This document shows positions 61,858-64,000 of a stretch of 64,000 bases of DNA, one piece after another; position 1 is the stretch's first letter; each line of letters begins with the position of its first letter. The stretch is from Bradyrhizobium sp. Y36 (GTDB lineage Bacteria; Pseudomonadota; Alphaproteobacteria; Rhizobiales; Xanthobacteraceae): NCBI RefSeq assembly GCF_002531575.1, contig NZ_NWTI01000001.1:124001-188000 (forward strand), written 5' to 3'. The notes below the pieces were generated by a model that ran no database searches, was not told the DNA's origin, and saw nothing but the letters and a program-made list of their open reading frames with translations. The position numbers and the translations under genes were made by a program.

Positions 61858-61911
61858 TCCGTGGTCATTTGAGCCGGCCGGCTTGCAGCCACGTTAAAAA
61901 ACTCGCTAAAC
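61858..61911 (+). ncRNA. SAM-II riboswitch aptamer upstream of metX
   Basis: The conserved CGTGGTCATTTG and GCTTGCAGCCACGTTAAA are present, with the stem CGTGG (61860-61864)/CCACG (61889-61893) and the downstream pseudoknot segment CTCGCTAAA. This is the SAM-II (metA) aptamer known from alphaproteobacterial methionine genes, and metX follows. It occupies the 319-base gap between the divergent chorismate mutase gene and metX, with an attenuator-like hairpin after it. Confidence 0.92.
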
Positions 61912-61912
61912 A

Positions 61913-61964
61913 GGCCGGGGACGCTTCCGATCCCGGCCGAACCTATCGTTCAGGCCGGGTTTTT
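61913..61964 (+). promoter_or_regulatory. Expression platform with competing hairpins
   Basis: GGCCGGG at 61913-61919 can pair with CCCGGCC at 61932-61938, and that same segment can instead pair with GGCCGGG at 61953-61959, which is followed by TTTTT at 61960-61964. The two hairpins exclude each other. The second looks like an intrinsic terminator that could switch off metX when SAM is bound. Confidence 0.7.
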
Positions 61965-62013
61965 CATGGCCTGATGCAAGTGGCGATCACGCGTTTGATC
62001 GCAAACGAGGTCG

Positions 62014-63216
62014 ATGGTCATGGATGGCGTCAAGTCGATACCGAGTCCTGCGATCAGCGCCGACGAGCGGTCGCATGAGGTGGATCATCCGAGCTCGCAG
62101 GTCGCGCATTTCGGCGCCGAGCAGCCGCTGCGGCTGGATTGCGGCGTGGATCTCACTCCGTTCCAGATCGCCTATCAGACCTATGGCGAGCTCAACGCCG
62201 ATCGCTCCAACGCGGTCCTGATCTGTCATGCGCTGACCGGCGATCAGCATGTCGCCAATGTGCATCCCGTCACCGGCAAGCCCGGCTGGTGGGAAACCCT
62301 GGTCGGCCCCGGCCGCCCCATTGATCCCAAGAACTACTTCATCATCTGCTCCAACGTGATCGGCGGCTGCATGGGCTCGACGGGGCCGGCGTCGATCAAT
62401 CCCGCCACCGGCAAGGTCTGGGGCCTGGAATTCCCTGTCATCACCATCCCCGACATGGTGCGCGCGCAGGCCATGCTGATCGACCGGCTCGGCATCGACA
62501 CGCTGTTTGCGGTCGTCGGCGGCTCGATGGGCGGCATGCAGGTGCTGCAATGGACCGCGGCCTATCCGTCCCGCGTGTTCTCCGCGCTGGCGATTGCCTG
62601 CGCGACGCGGCACTCGGCGCAGAACATCGCCTTCCACGAGCTCGGCCGCCAGGCCGTGATGGCCGATCCGGATTGGCACGGCGGCGGCTATGCCGATCAG
62701 GGCATCCATCCGCATCGCGGGCTCGCGGTGGCGCGGATGGCGGCGCACATCACCTATCTCTCGGACGCGGCGCTGCATCGCAAGTTCGGCCGCCGCATGC
62801 AGGACCGCGAGCTGCCGACCTTCTCGTTCGACGCCGATTTCCAGGTCGAGTCCTATCTGCGCTATCAGGGCTCCTCCTTCGTCGAGCGCTTCGACGCCAA
62901 CGCCTATCTCTATCTGACGCGCGCGATGGACTATTTCGACATCGCCGCCGACCATGGCGGCGTGCTCGCGAAGGCGTTCGCGGACATCAAGACGCGCTTC
63001 TGCGTGGTCTCCTTCACCAGCGACTGGCTGTTTCCGACCTCGGAATCGCGCGCGCTGGTGCATGCGCTGAATGCGTCGAGCGCACGGGTGTCGTTCGCCG
63101 AGATCGAGACCGATCGCGGCCACGACGCCTTCCTGCTCGACGTTCCCGAATTCTTCGATATCTCCCGCGCCTTCCTGCAATCGGCAGGCAAGGCGCGTGG
63201 ACTGAAGGATGGCTAG
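62014..63216 (+). CDS. metX: Homoserine O-acetyltransferase
   Basis: The protein has 400 residues. It is the alpha/beta hydrolase-fold acyltransferase of methionine synthesis. The nucleophile Ser171 is in GGSMGG; Asp337 in FTSDWLFP and His370 in RGHDAF complete the triad. The conserved [14 protein letters not shown] is near residue 113. GAGG precedes the ATG. It overlaps metW by eight bases. Expression is controlled by the upstream SAM-II riboswitch, which lowers synthesis when S-adenosylmethionine is plentiful. Confidence 0.95.
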   Translation: MVMDGVKSIPSPAISADERSHEVDHPSSQVAHFGAEQPLRLDCGVDLTPFQIAYQTYGELNADRSNAVLICHALTGDQHVANVHPVTGKPGWWETLVGPGRPIDPKNYFIICSNVIGGCMGSTGPASINPATGKVWGLEFPVITIPDMVRAQAMLIDRLGIDTLFAVVGGSMGGMQVLQWTAAYPSRVFSALAIACATRHSAQNIAFHELGRQAVMADPDWHGGGYADQGIHPHRGLAVARMAAHITYLSDAALHRKFGRRMQDRELPTFSFDADFQVESYLRYQGSSFVERFDANAYLYLTRAMDYFDIAADHGGVLAKAFADIKTRFCVVSFTSDWLFPTSESRALVHALNASSARVSFAEIETDRGHDAFLLDVPEFFDISRAFLQSAGKARGLKDG

Positions 63217-63880
63217 CATGTCTGTGCAGGAAGTATTGCCGCTGGGCGGCCTTGCGACCGGATCGTCCGGTCAGTTTCGCGCCGACCATCTGCTGGTCGC
63301 CGACATGGTCAAGCCGGGTTCGAAGGTGCTCGACGTCGGCTGCGGCGAGGGCGATTTGCTTCAGCTGCTGGAGACCCGAGGCATCGACGGCCGCGGCATC
63401 GAGCTGTCGCGCGAGGGCGTCAACCGCTGCGTCGCCAAGGGCCTTGCGGTGGTGCAGGGCGACGCCGACACCGACCTCGTCAATTATCCCGACGACGCCT
63501 TCGACTACGTGATCCTGTCGCAGACGCTGCAGGCGACGCGGCAGCCGCGGGTGGTGCTGGAAAACCTGCTGCGCATCGGCCGCCGCGCCATCGTCTCGTT
63601 CCCGAATTTCGGCTTCTGGAAGATGCGGCTGCAGCTGCTGATCGGCGGCCACATGCCGCGCACCGAGAATCTGCCGGCGACCTGGTACGACACCGCCAAC
63701 ATCCACTTCTGCACCATCAAGGATTTCGTGCAGCTCTGCGACGAGATCAACGTCAAGATGGAGCGCGCGGTCGCGCTCGACCTCTACGGCCGCCCGGTGC
63801 CGCTGAACCTGCCCTGGTGGGTGTGGAACATGTTCGGCGAGCAGGGCGTGTTTCTGCTGAGCCGCGGCGGGGGGAAATGA
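63209..63880 (+). CDS. metW: Methionine biosynthesis protein MetW
   Basis: The protein has 223 residues. It is a methyltransferase-like fold with the SAM-binding motif [15 protein letters not shown]. The downstream [26 protein letters not shown] and [14 protein letters not shown] are MetW-typical. MetW partners MetX and is needed for its activity in related bacteria. The gene overlaps metX by eight bases. A repeat follows. Confidence 0.92.
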   Translation: MASMSVQEVLPLGGLATGSSGQFRADHLLVADMVKPGSKVLDVGCGEGDLLQLLETRGIDGRGIELSREGVNRCVAKGLAVVQGDADTDLVNYPDDAFDYVILSQTLQATRQPRVVLENLLRIGRRAIVSFPNFGFWKMRLQLLIGGHMPRTENLPATWYDTANIHFCTIKDFVQLCDEINVKMERAVALDLYGRPVPLNLPWWVWNMFGEQGVFLLSRGGGK

Positions 63881-63890
63881 CGCCGCAGGC

Positions 63891-63969
63891 GTCATTCCGG
63901 GGCGCTCGAAGAGCGAACCCGGAATCTCGAGATTCCGGGTCTGCTCCTTCGGACCATCCCGGAATGACG
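63891..63969. repeat. Family C palindromic repeat, copy 2
   Basis: GTCATTCCGGGGCGCTCGAAG... and ...CCATCCCGGAATGAC pair in the outer arms, and AACCCGGAATCTC/GAGATTCCGGGT in the inner ones. It is related to the coding copy at 29689-29790. The last 30 bases of the window hold nothing recognisable. Confidence 0.8.
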
Positions 63970-64000
63970 AGCTAACCGACAGCCAGCGACCTGGGATCCC

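Noticed and set aside
61695..61892. A longer start for chorismate mutase
   Set aside because: The extra 66 residues overlap the SAM-II aptamer region on the other strand and are not of the family type.

Overview
The window is a GC-rich stretch of chromosome from an alphaproteobacterium, almost certainly Bradyrhizobium or a very close relative. The evidence is a TlpA protein close to the one I remember from B. japonicum, transcribed divergently from argH, with a short LptM-type lipoprotein and lysA after argH; a SAM-II riboswitch in front of metX-metW; a CpdR-type regulator near ftsEX; the PduO-etfBA-hydroxyacyl-CoA dehydrogenase order; and many intergenic palindromic repeats of the kind seen in Bradyrhizobium. 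I see no insertion sequence, phage gene, CRISPR array or rRNA. One tRNA (Leu, CAA) is present.

Layout. 0-10 kb: a small conserved protein, tRNA-Leu, DsbB, an AbrB-type membrane protein, two small exported proteins, a TetR/thioesterase pair with two operator palindromes, an LrgA-LrgB pair, an exported DsbA-like protein, a predicted esterase and an orphan 489-residue membrane protein. 10-20 kb: an HtrA-like protein that has lost its catalytic triad, an M20 amidohydrolase, a five-gene peptide-type ABC importer, a HAD hydrolase and an AraC regulator. 20-34 kb: an autotransporter with a beta-propeller passenger, dodecin, an EamA transporter, an exported GH16-GH1 glycosidase pair, an HNH nuclease, and a minus-strand run with an NTF2-FMO monooxygenase, an NHL-repeat protein, DUF2855 and a 3-methyladenine glycosylase. 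33-45 kb: GluQ, a soluble hybrid kinase, YihY, HIG1, the PduO-Etf-hydroxyacyl-CoA dehydrogenase block, a YjfB-like protein, tlpA, argH, lptM and lysA. 45-57 kb: a beta-hydroxyacid dehydrogenase, a CMD protein, a DUF4175 (TIGR02302-type) gene split in two, cpdR, a zinc-ribbon protein, ftsE-ftsX, YdcF, plsC, a ChaC-like protein and a DUF2125 protein. 57-64 kb: a porin, the aromatic/histidine block (chorismate mutase, hisC, prephenate dehydrogenase) and riboswitch-controlled metX-metW.

Most of the window is housekeeping and conserved accessory metabolism. I did not find a clear multi-gene system that I would call undescribed. The points most worth a second look are the triad-less HtrA homologue, the propeller autotransporter with its divergent AraC gene, the DUF4175 gene split around a duplicated module, a palindromic repeat that has become the coding end of a monooxygenase, the twin TetR operators and the SAM-II leader with competing hairpins.

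Start codons were chosen from visible ribosome binding sites, family length and gene overlaps. Family assignments rest on motifs recognised by eye, not on database searches.
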